Both the position numbers and the translations under genes were made by a program. Below, piece by piece: positions 12,515 through 25,700 of a stretch of DNA of 64,000 nucleotides; position 1 is the first letter of the stretch; every line of letters starts with the position of its first letter. Source of the DNA: Macrosoma leucophasiata (taxonomy: Eukaryota > Arthropoda > Insecta > Lepidoptera > Hedylidae); NCBI GenBank assembly GCA_036365455.1, contig JAWQUS010000023.1, forward strand, positions 1,798,001 to 1,862,000. Direction: 5' to 3'. The notes under the pieces were generated by a model, which searched no databases, was not told where the DNA came from, and saw only the letters and a program-made list of their open reading frames with translations.

Positions 12515-12790
12515 CTAGTTAACAAACAAACAGTTCGCATTGATGGTAAGTAAATTCTGCAGCCTATAGGCACAGAAACCAGAGGTCAAAATACAGATGC
12601 GTTGCCAACCCTGAGTCCTAAGTTGTTTTGCTTCTATTATGTTGTAGTTTATAAAGGGCAATAATAATATGTAACCAACGAACAATAACACGATGGTACT
12701 AAACAGTGTCATTTGGTAGCAGATATATTAGGTAATGCGGTGGTGTCTGCGCCTACGCCATCAAGTTCCCACACTAGAACTCTACGTAAA
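12515..12790 (-). repeat. B-family copy just before a RIC3 exon
   Basis: Runs from aacaaacaaacagttcgcat to ccacactagaactctacg, ending about 50 bp before the RIC3 exon at 12837. Interrupted near 12640-12680. Confidence 0.7.
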
Positions 12791-12836
12791 AAGTACCTAA
12801 TGAGCAAATCAATTTAAAAGCAACCTTCCCCCGCAG

Positions 12837-13003
12837 CGGTGAAGCAAGAGAGGCCAGTCCGCGGCATGGGGCCCCATCCTGCGCTGCGCGAACGAGGCCG
12901 GGCCATCCCCCCTGGACCTCCACCCCCCAGCCGCCCCACAGTGTTGCCCCCCCACATCAGGGTACGGTCCCCCCTATCTGTGTACTACGAGCTGGAGATC
13001 CAG
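12837..13003 (+). CDS. RIC3: RIC3 exon: Pro-rich juxtamembrane segment
   Basis: The acceptor follows a C-rich tract (ttcccccgcag); the donor is CAG|gtcagt. The first two bases complete a codon, then 55 codons read VKQERPVRGMGPHPALRERG and on through a PPGPPPPSRP stretch. Enters in phase 1, leaves in phase 0, which matches the next exon. GC content is far above the flanks. A shorter version ending at 12962 (AGG|gtacgg) would also keep phase but has a weaker donor. Confidence 0.75.
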
Positions 13004-16000
13004 GTCAGTCGGGTGTGAGGTGGGCTTTGCTGGAATGGCAGGTAGGCTGTTGGAGCTCCAAGTTATTGGTATACTGCCTTTAAAAATGAATGCCTTAGTA
13101 TTAAAGATGTAGTGTCCACTCCTTAAGGCGTCATCTAGTAAAGAACACTGAGAAAACACAAGTACTTGTTTAGTACGGAAGATGGTGTGTGATCGCGCTA
13201 AATCGCACTTACGAAGTTTTCTTTCGATTGCCTTAAATATACAACTTCCCAACGCCAATCTTTGGGCCGAGGCCCGCCAGCCACTATCACCTCGCCTGTT
13301 TGGAGAATACTCCTGTTTCGTCGAAGGGCCATTACATCCCGTTCCTCTTCAAAGACTTGATATGTGCAATTTTGGAAAAAAACGGAATATAGATGTTTTC
13401 TGTGAGTCGCAGCTTTTTTCCAGTTTACGAGTCTTCCGGAAATCACATTTCCATGTTATGATCATATTGAAATAATGTTTCATGACTTACCTTCCTGAAG
13501 GCGACTCTTGGACTTCTGAGTAGCAGTGATGCACAGACTAGAAGTAGCTACTTGTAGATTGGACAAATACATTTTTTGTAAAGCAATGGCAGTATACTCA
13601 ATTTAATATTATTTGAAGTTCCAACGTTAACGTTCTTAATTATATCTAATATCTGCTATCTCGCTCAGCAACGCTTCGGTGGCGCTAACATCTAACTTGT
13701 AAGTATTAGAATAGTATAATAGAATAGGTATAACAAATACATAATTCTAACTATTGTTTGTTTTAATTGTGTCTATGTATGTACTGCAGTAATTTAATTA
13801 CTGAAGCAAGTAGTTTAACCATAGTAAAATAATTTGCTTTATTAATGAAATATTATCAATATGTAGGTAGTTGTGAAAATAATACCAATTTACACCTACA
13901 TAAAATTGTTAAATGAAAGAGAGCGTAATTTTTCTCAACTGTTCCATTCTAAATCGGAATGGGTTAGAGTCGAGATAATCGGTTAATTTAGTTTTTTTAG
14001 TCTAATATTTGGGGTGATGAAATGACATCCTGGAATCGAGTTACGCGCCCTACATTATGGTGACGCTAAAGTTGGTAGAGCAACGTAGACCAGAGAATTA
14101 TTCGTCGTCGTCTTCCAGTCAATATTTTTTGTCGTTAGTTCTATCTTTGCCTTCAAAAAGTCGAATCGCAAGAAGAAAAATTAAAAAAACAAATTGTAAA
14201 AAGTTACAAAATAAAACAGCAAATAAAAAATATATTTAAAAAAAACCCCCACTCTCTCTCAACTAGTGATACGTGCCTCCTCCACTGAAGGCCTTTACCA
14301 ACCTATGAGCACCCAACGCCGGCCTGCATGGCAGGCCAGAAGAAGCCCAGTTTGTAGACAGCTGCTTCCCTCCCACTTCTTCAAATAAAATATATGATAT
14401 GATTGATCTGCCGCCTACCGGTATAAAATGTAGGTATCAACCTGCTCTTTGCCTCCTCAAATAAAAAGCTAGAGAGGTAGAGATCCAGTGATGAAGCTCG
14501 TGGGCATCATAAGCACCACCGCACTACGGACTATCTTATCTACTAGCCTTCGCTTGTAAATTAGATGATGATTGTTTCCTAAGCGTCGAATTTCATAAAA
14601 AAAACTCGACCTTCTTATAACATGCACTTATAAAACGTATCATCTGTTAGACGTATGATGTCATACTCATTATTTTTGGCTCTACATGAGCTAGTGCACG
14701 ACGAGTGCGTGCGATGACATCTGACAGCGCTTCAAGGTTTCATGCGTACGCGCACGGTCGAAGGAAAAGAAACCTTCATGCTACATACTATATGAACCCA
14801 AATAGTTTATATTGGTAGTATTCTAGTTTAGTATAATTCGGCAAGTGTTCTAGAATACAATAGGACAGAGCTATACTAGACTATAGATATGTAAAAAAAT
14901 ATAAAGAAATACAAAATTGCGAAAAAACCTAGATACTAAATTAAAATAAACCTTTTCTGACCCTCTCTCCCTATTGTCACACTGTGTCACACTATCTGTG
15001 ACCTCCCTAAAAATATTACGTCACAAAAACTAAGACCATTCCCCCTGAATATGACTATTTATTAATCAGGAATAGTGTAACAAAATATAAATCATAAATA
15101 TTTTAATGAACTGTGAACGTCAAGTTGTTGTAGACCGCCTTGTCCCCGGCGTCACATTTTGTCACGCTCAGCGAGAGCCCTCACCCCCCTTTGTATGCGA
15201 ACGTGTTTCTTGGTGTTACGCGGGAAAACCCTCGTGTCACCCGCCGTCTAGGGGAACACACGGCGGGTAGTATGAGACTCGTACTCACAAAAACCCCGCG
15301 CTGTGTCGACTCGTCCGCCATTAGTGGTGGGGTCACGGGAACGCTTACGCAAAAATCCGCGACCCCGCCGGGTGCTGCTCGTTTCCGAGCTCTCCGAGGC
15401 TTGAGCCCATTGGCTCCAACCGACAATAGTGACGTGCGGAACACGTGCACGCCACCCACCTCGGGACCTCTCCATTCGGGCGACGGATATCCCCTAGTCA
15501 GACTCCCGGAGGTCCCTGCCCAAACCACTCACAACACCAGGCGTCCCAAGACGCCCGGGTGGAGAGCCCCTTACGTCCTCCTCCAGCCCTATGGACATTC
15601 TAATTTATGTCAGAATTGCTGGATACAAATTCCTGGGCCACTCCGCAAGCCAAAGTTTCTTGGTTAACGTCCAAATCTATCCCTTATTAATTAATATCGG
15701 CCGCAAAGACCATGTTTCATGCTGATTTAACACCGACTACATCTTGTTGGCTTCGGTTCAAACTGATCGTGGAACTATTATCTGGAAAATTGTTGAGCTT
15801 GTGATTTAATAGGATCGTGCTGTGATTGTTATTGTGTTTTCTTATTGAATCGTAGCGCTTATTTGTTATGCCAATAGGAATGTTTCCCTGGTATGCAGAC
15901 AATTATTATATATTTACTTATTTAAGCTTTTTATTCAGGGAAAATGTTGCAATTAGGTATAGTTATATTGTTACCCCCCTTATTCAAACGTCCGTTAGAT

Positions 16001-19000
16001 ACGTTTTAGCTATAGAATGCTTTGTCGTTAGTTGTAGTTGGCGTTGGTTCAAAATATTGTAAAACGATTAAGTGCTACATTGTTGAGCTGGCGATTCTAG
16101 AGGATCGTAGAACTCGTCGGTTTGAAGTGTACAGTGTAGAACAAAAGAATAAAACAAAATTGTTGTAAACTACTTTAGGTTCTTTAAAGAGATATATCAA
16201 ATGATTAGGCTCATTAAAAACATATCTATTATGTTTAATCAGAAATTAGGAGATCGGCATGGGAATCAAAGTAAGCGATATAGCCCATCGAATATCGAAA
16301 CTGAAGTAGCAGTGGGCATGGTACATAGCTCGAAGAACTGACCGTTGACTTGGCCGTTGGGGCAGAAGAGTTCTAGTATGGCCCACGAGGTGGACCAACC
16401 TGGTGACGGTTGCGGGCAATCGCTGGATGAGGGCGGCCCAGGGCCGTTCGTTGTGGCAATCTTTGAGGGAGGCTTTTGTCCAGCAGTGAACGTCTTTCTG
16501 CTGAAATTATGAATGATCAGATTATGTTATTTGAAAAAAGTAAGAAGATGGGGTAAGGAGAAAAAACAAAATCTGTCTTATACTTGTCAACATTTTAAGC
16601 TTTATTTAGTTGCTATTTGCATAAATTGAAACAAAGTTTTGTACAAATATCTCGGTATTTATGAAATATATTTTTCCGTCTGGTAATCTTCTTGCGTTGC
16701 TTACCTACTGTTATAGTTCGGTAGGTAATCATCAACGTCGTCAACTTGTCGTATTTATACTCCTAATCCTGTTCCATTTGGTTCTTAGTAGTCCTTACTA
16801 TCTTCTCGTCCAATTTAAAGCTTTTCTAAATTTTTTCTTACCTTCTACTTACGAGTACAAGGTAGGTACTACTTCTGGGTATCAAATAAGCCATAACAGT
16901 GGGGTAGCTAACATGGGTGGTGAGTTTTGTGTTGCGCTTTCACGTCTAAACAGCTCAAATTTCAAGAGAGGGTTACTCCCAAACGGGTGGCACTGAGGCT
17001 TGCCGTCCCCGCCGCACCCCTATAGCTACGCCACTGGCCATAATACCTGTACGTAATTTTATTGAATACGAACCCGAAGTGTCTACAGAATGTAAGTTGA
17101 AAAAGTAACTGTTGCGCACTCGAACAGAATTTGAATGTCAAAGCCGGGTATTGGTGTGTCATGTTCGTGTTACTGTTTGTTATAATGCGCCTCGTCGGCC
17201 GACAGCCAGAGGCTTTTGTCATGTGCTAGTGTGACCAATTTTAACGTGGTATGCGAAGGTATTTTTGTGGTTGCTTGAATATCTACTGGTGGTGGTGGAG
17301 TTCCAGTGTAGGAGCTCGAGCGTAGGCACCACTATGTAATCTATCTGTCGCCAAATGGTAGTGTTCAGAATTAGTAGAAGCACTCCATACTAAACTTCAA
17401 TTTTAAGCTTTTTATTCCGGAGAATTAAATATATTTCAAACTAGCGACCCGCCCCGGTTTCACACGAGTGCAAATTTACCTACATTGGTAATATCATAAT
17501 AAAATATTGTCTGTAGTGTAGCTTTCTTGTGAAACAATTTTCATGATCGGTTCAGTATATCCGAAGATTAGCCCCACCAAACAAACAAACAATCAAAGTA
17601 ACACACTTTGCCTCTTTATAATATGTTTTAGTATACTAGGCACTGTTCTTTAGGTTCACTAGATAGTAATAAACCCGTTTTACCGTTTTAACTTTTTTTT
17701 TTTTTGTACAAATCTTCCCGTGATCCTTTTCGTTGCTAATTTTAAAAGCTAACTATTTAATTAGATACATTTCCTAGAAGCCCTCGGCAGTCACCACAGC
17801 GTACTTTGCACAATTGATAAACAAGTCCAGCCCACTGGCATTGGCACGACCCACTCCCGCGACCTAGACACACTGCTCGCAAATAGACATCTCTGAACTA
17901 GCCGCGTTTCACCGTGGGCACAGAATATGTAATAATACTACGTATAGAATGGACACTTCGACGTCCCGCCCGATTTGCACACATACACAACCCCTTCCTC
18001 TCTTATGGGCGACGGTTGGTATTTTGTACGTGCTACGCACACAGGTGCGCGTGTAAATACACGTCACTGATGGATAGAAACCAAATTAAGCGTTTGTATG
18101 GAATTTTGGCGTGTCCGCGGTGTCCGCGATCCAGCTTACTACATCTATCCCGTTTATTTGATGAGAAGGCATGTTAATTTTGAAGCGCTCTATTTGTAAT
18201 TTATGGAATGGAGTGAGTGTTATAAGAATATTGTTATTCGTTTTTAATGTAACTTAAGAGGCAAACAAGCATGCATTTCACGTGGATACTAAGTGATGAC
18301 TGCAGCCTATAGACATCAAAGGTCAAAATGCAGATTCGTTGCCACCCCTGAGACCTAAGTTTTAATGTCTCTGTGATAGTTATTACGGGGCCATACATAA
18401 CCATCTAGCCGGAACACGATAGCGCTGAACACTACAATTTGACGGCAGATAGATTAGATAAAGCGGTGGTGCCTGCGCCGTCCTGCACTGGAATTCTTGT
18501 TTTGTTTAAAAATAAAAAACAATATTAAGAACATCATAAATGCAGACAGTGTGAACCCACGAAGCTAATTCAAGTTGATTATACAAGCCGCCTAGATGTC
18601 ACATCTGAATATATCTATGACTGGTAAGATCACTACGAGATGTTTGGCACTTCACGCTCTGTCTACCCCGTAAGGCACTTGGCGTGAAAACACGATCGAT
18701 TTTGAAAGGGTGCATATTGCTACAAACAATCATGCCAAGTACCATTGATTTGTACAGAAAAAAAAAGAAAAAAGTACAAGGTAATTTTTTTAAATATTTT
18801 TAATTACAGAACCTTAAGACCATTTCCAGATATTTCTAATATTTTTACCTCCCTAGAATAAAAATACTAACAGTTGGAACCTTAATTTTAAACTTTTTAT
18901 TGCTGGTAATATTCAGGTATGAATATTACCAATTGTAGAACGGAAAATGTTCTTAATAACAGTAACACACGTTCGGATTCGGTACGGCAAACCGAATCCG

Positions 19001-19716
19001 CAGACCAAATCCGCGCGAGCGGAGCGCACCGGACTTGATTACTAATAATAATCATGTCCGCCGGACTCCTCTTCTACACACGGCCAGATTTGAGTCGGAG
19101 CGTACCGAATACGCGGTCCGTTCCGTACCAAATCCGGACGTGTTACTACTTTTTTTATTAGATTCTCAAAATCATATTTAAAAATTGTAAGACACTTTAC
19201 TTACCGTTTTAAATTTTTCTTTGTACACATACATGCCATGATCCTTTATATAATAGATTTACGCGCTCCCTTCAAATAAATTCAAGCCTTCACTAAAAGC
19301 TTGCTTTTGCTTAATCAAGTCTCCCCCAAATATAAATTCAAGGTCAAGTCTTAAGCCGCCGTCTATACCGCCAAAGAGCAGATGGCAGGTTATTTCCACC
19401 AAAGCGGAGAGGAGATGTGAGCTATGAGAGATTTAAACCAGGCAAGTTTGGCCGGCCGGGCGGCGAGCGCCCGCCGCGCCGCTTGCTCGCTCGCCCCACA
19501 AAATTCTATAGAAAAATGAGACATCTCCTCTCCTCTCCGCTTGATCCATTTCCACTCGAGCTAAGTGGAGAAGAGATGTCGAAATAACGAAATCGGATTG
19601 GTTGGCATAGAGCAACACGGGCCGCCGCGGCGGACCGGAGGGGAGTAGCTATAGCGCTTATTTATTACCGATGCAAAACAGTCTGTACCTAATTTTTTGC
19701 GGGGGAAATGCGTGTG

Positions 19717-19755
<39 letters not shown>

Positions 19756-22700
19756 GTACAAAAATCGTCTATTGCTACGAAACTCAGACCTTGACTTTAA
19801 TAAAATACATAAACAATTTCACGCACCCATTAAAACATCTAGGCGACAGGCATAGGCCCATTTGGGCTTGTACTTTGACAGAGGGGAAAGTCTGCATATG
19901 GCTACTCCCCTCCGGTCAGCCGCGGCCGGTGGCCCGTGTTGCTCTATGTCGATATGGGACGGCGTTGAGGTCTGGCTCTGCCCACACCATCGGGTAAACA
20001 GCGTGAACTTTAATTAGTCCTGACTATAACCTGAACGCCTGTTAATCTGAAACGTGTAGGTGTACTATGTAGGTCGCATTGTATTATTGATTTGACCCAT
20101 ATATTTGTTGACAGGAAACGGGCTTGATTATTTTAACAATGTACTTCTCTGCGATATGAATTGGAACGTTGTGTGATATATTATTAAAATGATTAGTTAG
20201 GGAAAAATTGTTATTAATAAAAATAACTAATTAAGTTCATGCCGATAAAGGCTACATATACATATAACCGGAGTTTTTTTATGTCATGTAATGGCAAACA
20301 AGCGTTCAGTTCACATTAAGGGCTCCCGCCCACGTCAGATAATCGGTGACTCGGTGATAGCTGTAACCATAGAGCAACAACGGAGGGGAGTAGACATATG
20401 CAGGCTTTCCCCTCTGTCAAAGTACAATCCCAAATGGGCCTATACCTGTCGCCTATGTGTTTAAATGTGTGCGTGAAAATTGTTTCTGTATTTTGTTAAA
20501 GTCAAGGTGTGAGTTTCGTAGTAATAGACGATTTTTGTTGTGTGCGTGTGTGTCGCACGCATTTCCCCCAGCAAAAAATGACAGACTGTTTTGCATCGGT
20601 AATAAACGTTACGGCTACTCCCCTCCAGTCCGTCGCGGATGGTGGCCCGTGTTGCTCTATGGTTGTAACAGTTAACGGACATAACTATAGCAAAGGGTCT
20701 CGATCTTTCAGTTTTATGAATAATGGGCATAGAGCAACACGGGCCACCGGCTGCAGCGGACCGGAGGGGAGTAGCCATAGCATATTTTTTGCGGGGGAAA
20801 ATACGTGTGACACGCACACACAGTACAAAATCGTCTATTACTACGAAACTCACACCTTGACCTTAACAAAATACATAAACAATTTCACGCACACATTTAA
20901 ACATCTAGGCGACAGGCACATTCACACTAAACTTGTGCGTGTACTTTGACAGAGGGGAAAGCCTGCATATGGCTACCTACTCCCCTTCGGCCTGCCGCGG
21001 CAGGTCGCCCGTGTTGCTCTATGATTATGGCCATACTAGAAATATGAATATTTATAGATTTCTGAGGCCATGGATCATCCATAGTAAAAACCTTGGTACT
21101 TCTGGGTAGGTACATTAAATAAAGAGCGATTGTATTTATAAATTGTAGACGTTTGCATACATCTCTGCCTACCGCCTTCGAGAAAAGCATGTGAAGTTTT
21201 TTTTTATGTAATGACGGTGGCTATCAAGCACGAAGCTCACATTGATGTTAAATGAGAACTGCGGCTTATAGACGCCCATACAAAAACCAGAGGTCAAAAT
21301 GCAGATGCGTTGCCGCCCCTGTGACCTTAGTTGTTTTGGTCTCTGTGATCTGCATAGAGCAACGCGGCCCACCGGTCGCGGCAGACCGGAGGGGAGTAGC
21401 CATAGCGTGTATTACCGATGCAAAACAGTCTGTCATTTTTTGTGGGGGGATATGCGTGCGACACACATGCATACTACAAAAATCGTCTATTACTACGAAA
21501 CTCACACCTTGGCTTTAACAAAATACAGAAACAATTTCACGCACACATTTAAACATGTAGGCGACAGGTATAGGCCCATTTGGGCTTATACTTTGACAGA
21601 GGGGAAAGCCTGCATATGGCTACTCTCCTCCGGTGTTGCTCAATGGTGATCTGTGATAGTTATAACGAGGCAATACATTAAAAGTTATAATGAAATGTTT
21701 GCCGCAAGTCAAACAAGCACTCAATCTAGATGTACACGTAAATTCTTTAAATAATGATACCGGCTAATATCTGACGTCACAGCTTATTCCTAGAATGTGT
21801 ATAATCACAAACAACCGGATATTTTTAACGTAAAGACATCTATATTTATGCCCGGATGATAATTTTCCTGCGCACAAATCAGTTCATAAACATCATGTGG
21901 CAACTTATTGAGAATTGACGTGCGCGAGCGCAGACTTGCGACTGCGAATACAAATTTAAAAAAAAGAATCGCCTAAGGGCGTGGCTCGACACGGTTTACA
22001 CGTCGGGTAGGATTCCGTTTCTCCATTAACTTCGTTATACAACTGCCGTAAATTTTCAGCTCACACTGATGTTAAATGATGACTACACATTACCATTTGA
22101 CGGCAGATAGAGGTAATGCGGTGGTGTCTACCCCCGCGAGCTCCGTCACTAGAGCTCTACCACCAGTAAAACTTAAGTAGAGTGAATTACCCCATAAAAT
22201 GTCTTACAAATGATCTAGTAGGTATTATCTTGAGAATAATTGAACACAAACTGGAACACTTCGATATTTAAACAAAAATATACAAAAAAGTTACTTAGTT
22301 AGTACTTAGTATATTTTTTACTTATAGTTATTTAGTATATTTTTTTGTATTTCGTTTGTGTAGACTAAAGAATTAAAGTGCGTACTAAAGAATTAAAGTG
22401 CCTACTAAAGAATTTTGGTGTTTAACTAAATGTTACAAGATATAACACTTTGCGATTATTATCCGCATGTAAATCGCAAGCGTGTCTTGCCCCTAAGACA
22501 GGAAGCGATGAGCGGCTGTCGTAAAATCGGAAGGTTTATTCGAGTTCAGTCTGGTCGCGATCTCATAGCTCATCGCGCGATACCGTATCATTATATATTC
22601 GCGTATATAATAAGTGCATTTAATATATTCGTAAATATTTTAAATGGATTCGTCTAAACGAAATGTGGTAAGTAGATGTTTATACCACCAATTTTTTGGG

Positions 22701-25700
22701 TTTTTTTTTAAGCGCGAGTGTTTTTTGGACGCGGTCGGATTATAAGGATTATTATTGCAATAAATGTCTGGATTCATCATCATTTTCAGCATTATCAGCT
22801 TAGCGTTTTCTTCTGATAATATTGCTTTATGTTCCACGGTCGAAATTTTCTCACACTCACTGCATTATCTTGAAAACACTAGACCATACAAACTAGAACA
22901 CTTTGGCATTTCAAAAAATACGAAAAACTAGTTAGTAAGTACACTTTTGTTTTGCATCTCGTTTGTGTATTTGTGTAATTACTGCAAAAAATGTCTGGAT
23001 TTATCATCTGCATCATCAGCATGGCGTTTTCTGATAATCTTAATGTTCCACGGTCGAAATTTTCTGTAACAAACTAAAATCATTTAAGTACCTATCTATA
23101 GATCGTAAGTAGGTATTAATCGGTACAGTATCACAACGCGGACAATTGCAGCGTATTTCGGGTCTGTATAGCGTTATCCCTTTCGCACCTTTCTTTTGTG
23201 ACATTTGTCGACCATAGAATGCTTTGTCTTTGTCAGTTGCACTGTCAAATGTGCAGGATAGAAAAAGACAAAGGAGAGATTAGCAACACTTTAGCTAAAA
23301 TACGTTTATGATTAAGGGGTTTATAGTATATAAAAGAGTAGGATAATGGATATAAAAATCCTGTTCGTTTATTGACGCTTATTCGAATGAATAATTTCTT
23401 TGTCACTGCAAACTTGTGGCCACAACAAGTCACCAACAGCAAAGGGCGTGTAACTCGATTGGAAGGTGACAATAAGTTAAATGATAATTATTTCAGGTAC
23501 TGTCGTGTTTTCTATTGAAATTAATATTGACCAAACAAGCATACAGTTTACATTGATAGTAAAGTAAGGCGGTGGTAACTACACCCTCGAGCTCCTTCAC
23601 AGGACCTCTACCAGCAGTCAAAAGATTACTGTTTGTAGAGCTCTAAAGTCGGAGCTTTACTAACAGTAAGGCTTTACAAGTAGTCGGCCGTAGGTACCAC
23701 CGCATTACCTTATCTATATTTATAGTAGGTAAAGTAAGGCGGTGGTAACTACGCCCTTGAGCTCCTACACAGGACCTCTACCACCAGTCAAAATATTACT
23801 GTTTGTAGAGCTCTGGAGTCGGAGCTTTACTAACAGTAAGGCTTTATAAGTAGTCGGCCGTAGGTACCACCGCATTACCTTATCTATCTGCCGCTTAATG
23901 GTAGTGTTCAGCATATAATCAGGTAATGTATGGCCCTGTCACTATCACACAGATGTAACAACTTAAATCACAGAGGTGGCGACGCATCTGCATTTTGATC
24001 TCTAGTTATTTTGTTGATGTCTATACGCTGCAGTAGTCACTTAAACTCCACGTGTACTTACTGCATGCTTGTTTGCTTCCTTATTTACGTAAAAAAAATC
24101 GGTTTTAGAATTCTCAATTGTCTGTTTAATGCGGTGTTATCTACCCCCCCCTCCCTAATTTGGACACTAGAACTCCACTTCCAGTTTAACTATGAAACCA
24201 CTTGAAATGGTTTAAAATCAACCCAAGGAAAACGTAATTTAATTTGTAACTACTGAATGCATGTTTACCTACTTCATTACGTAAAAAAAAAAAATTGTTT
24301 CTAGAATTGTCAAGTGTCTGTTTCAGCCGCCCCCGATCCCCGGCATGCGGCCGCCGCTCGGCTCGCCCGGCGGACCCGTGGCGGCGCCTAAGTCCTCCAT
24401 GGGCTTCGTGATGCCAATATACACCATCTGCATCATCGTCTTCTTTGTCTACACCCTTAGCAAGGTGAGAACGTGGCTTGTGATTTGTTGTGTTGTTCTA
24501 TTAGGGTTTTTTTCGCTTTGTATCTTATTAACTGCGTCGGTAGCCTACCAGGCCACTACTAGTACGCTGAGGTCCTGGGTTCGATTCCCGGGGTTAATCG
24601 AAGGGGGTTATCAGAGATAATGGTGTAAAGTCCTTTATGTCTGGTTCTATTGAGATTTTTTCATTTTCTGGAAATTTACCAGTACCTCGAAGTTTGGTAA
24701 TTTGCCCGGAGGTGTCAACAGGCTCGCCACCTGTTACATGGGCTATAAACGTAACCGGCGAATCGTGGGTGTTTGCATGTATGCTTAAATGCATGCATTT
24801 ACCTCTGCCTATCTCTTCGGGGACTAGAGGCGTGAAGTTACGTTTTTGTATATTATTTTCGGAAGTCCAGTGGTAGCAGACCGCCACTGCTACGCTACAC
24901 TGGTATGCCCATTATACAGTGGCCATACCATAATCCAGGATGGGTTCGATCCACGGGGCTTAAGGGGTAAGTGCTTTTGGCTTTTACCATATTCTGGAAG
25001 TTTCCCAGTGCCACACAATAGTTCAATAGTGCTTAACACTACCATGTGGCGACAAATCAACCGTGTTAAAACGTAACTTTTCGTAATTCTGCTAACGTAA
25101 TTTTTCGTGATTGCCATTGGACCGCGATGGCATAGCTTTTTTAGTAGTTACAAACGTCCGGATTTGGTACGGAGCGGGAAGCGGAATTTGTACGCTCTGA
25201 GCCAAATCTCGTGTGTAGAGGAGTCCAGCGGACATATAATTATTAATGAAATCCGATGCGGTCCGCCCGTGCGGATTTGGTCGTGTGTCACTACTATTAT
25301 ATTTGAAAAGCGAGCAAACGAGCCACCTGATGGAAAGGTCACCTATGAACATTTGCAACACCAGGGGAATTTCCAACGCGCTGCCAGCTCTGAAGGATTC
25401 TTTTGACGCTATTTTTGAAGAACCGCATATTGTAGCACCGAGGGAACACCTTAGGGAGGCTCGTGGCACAATTTACACGTTCTGGGCAGAAACGAACTCG
25501 AAAACCGAACTGTTGAGCACTGCCATGCGTCCAGTCAGTGTGGGTGGAATGTCTTCTCTTCTAAGTCTTCGGCCGGTAGTTCGGTGTGGGAAAATTGACG
25601 GTGGTATCAAATCAAAGAGTTCACGGAGCATTCACCATTGTAGAGATGGTAACTAAGCAGCTTCGCTGTCTTGCTCCAACATAGAGTGCGCGCATGGGTT

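Larger units (their letters stand above)
10575..12836. other. Gene-free stretch before the first visible RIC3 exon
   Basis: Contains a CTAG-ending repeat, family H copy 2, a LINE 3' end and a B-family copy. No plausible N-terminal RIC3 exon with a hydrophobic helix was found. Confidence 0.55.
13004..24326 (+). other. Large RIC3 intron (11.3 kb)
   Basis: Mostly mobile DNA: four family C MITEs within 19.6-21.65 kb, family A, family G, B copies and the GC-rich island. Nothing coding is supported. Confidence 0.65.

Noticed and set aside
19561..19761. Frame containing repeated CVCVCV
   Set aside because: Translation of the (CA)n microsatellite inside a MITE.
24345..24620. Independent gene starting at ATG 24345
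   Set aside because: The frame is open back to a good acceptor at 24326 and has a donor at 24464; it is an internal RIC3 exon.
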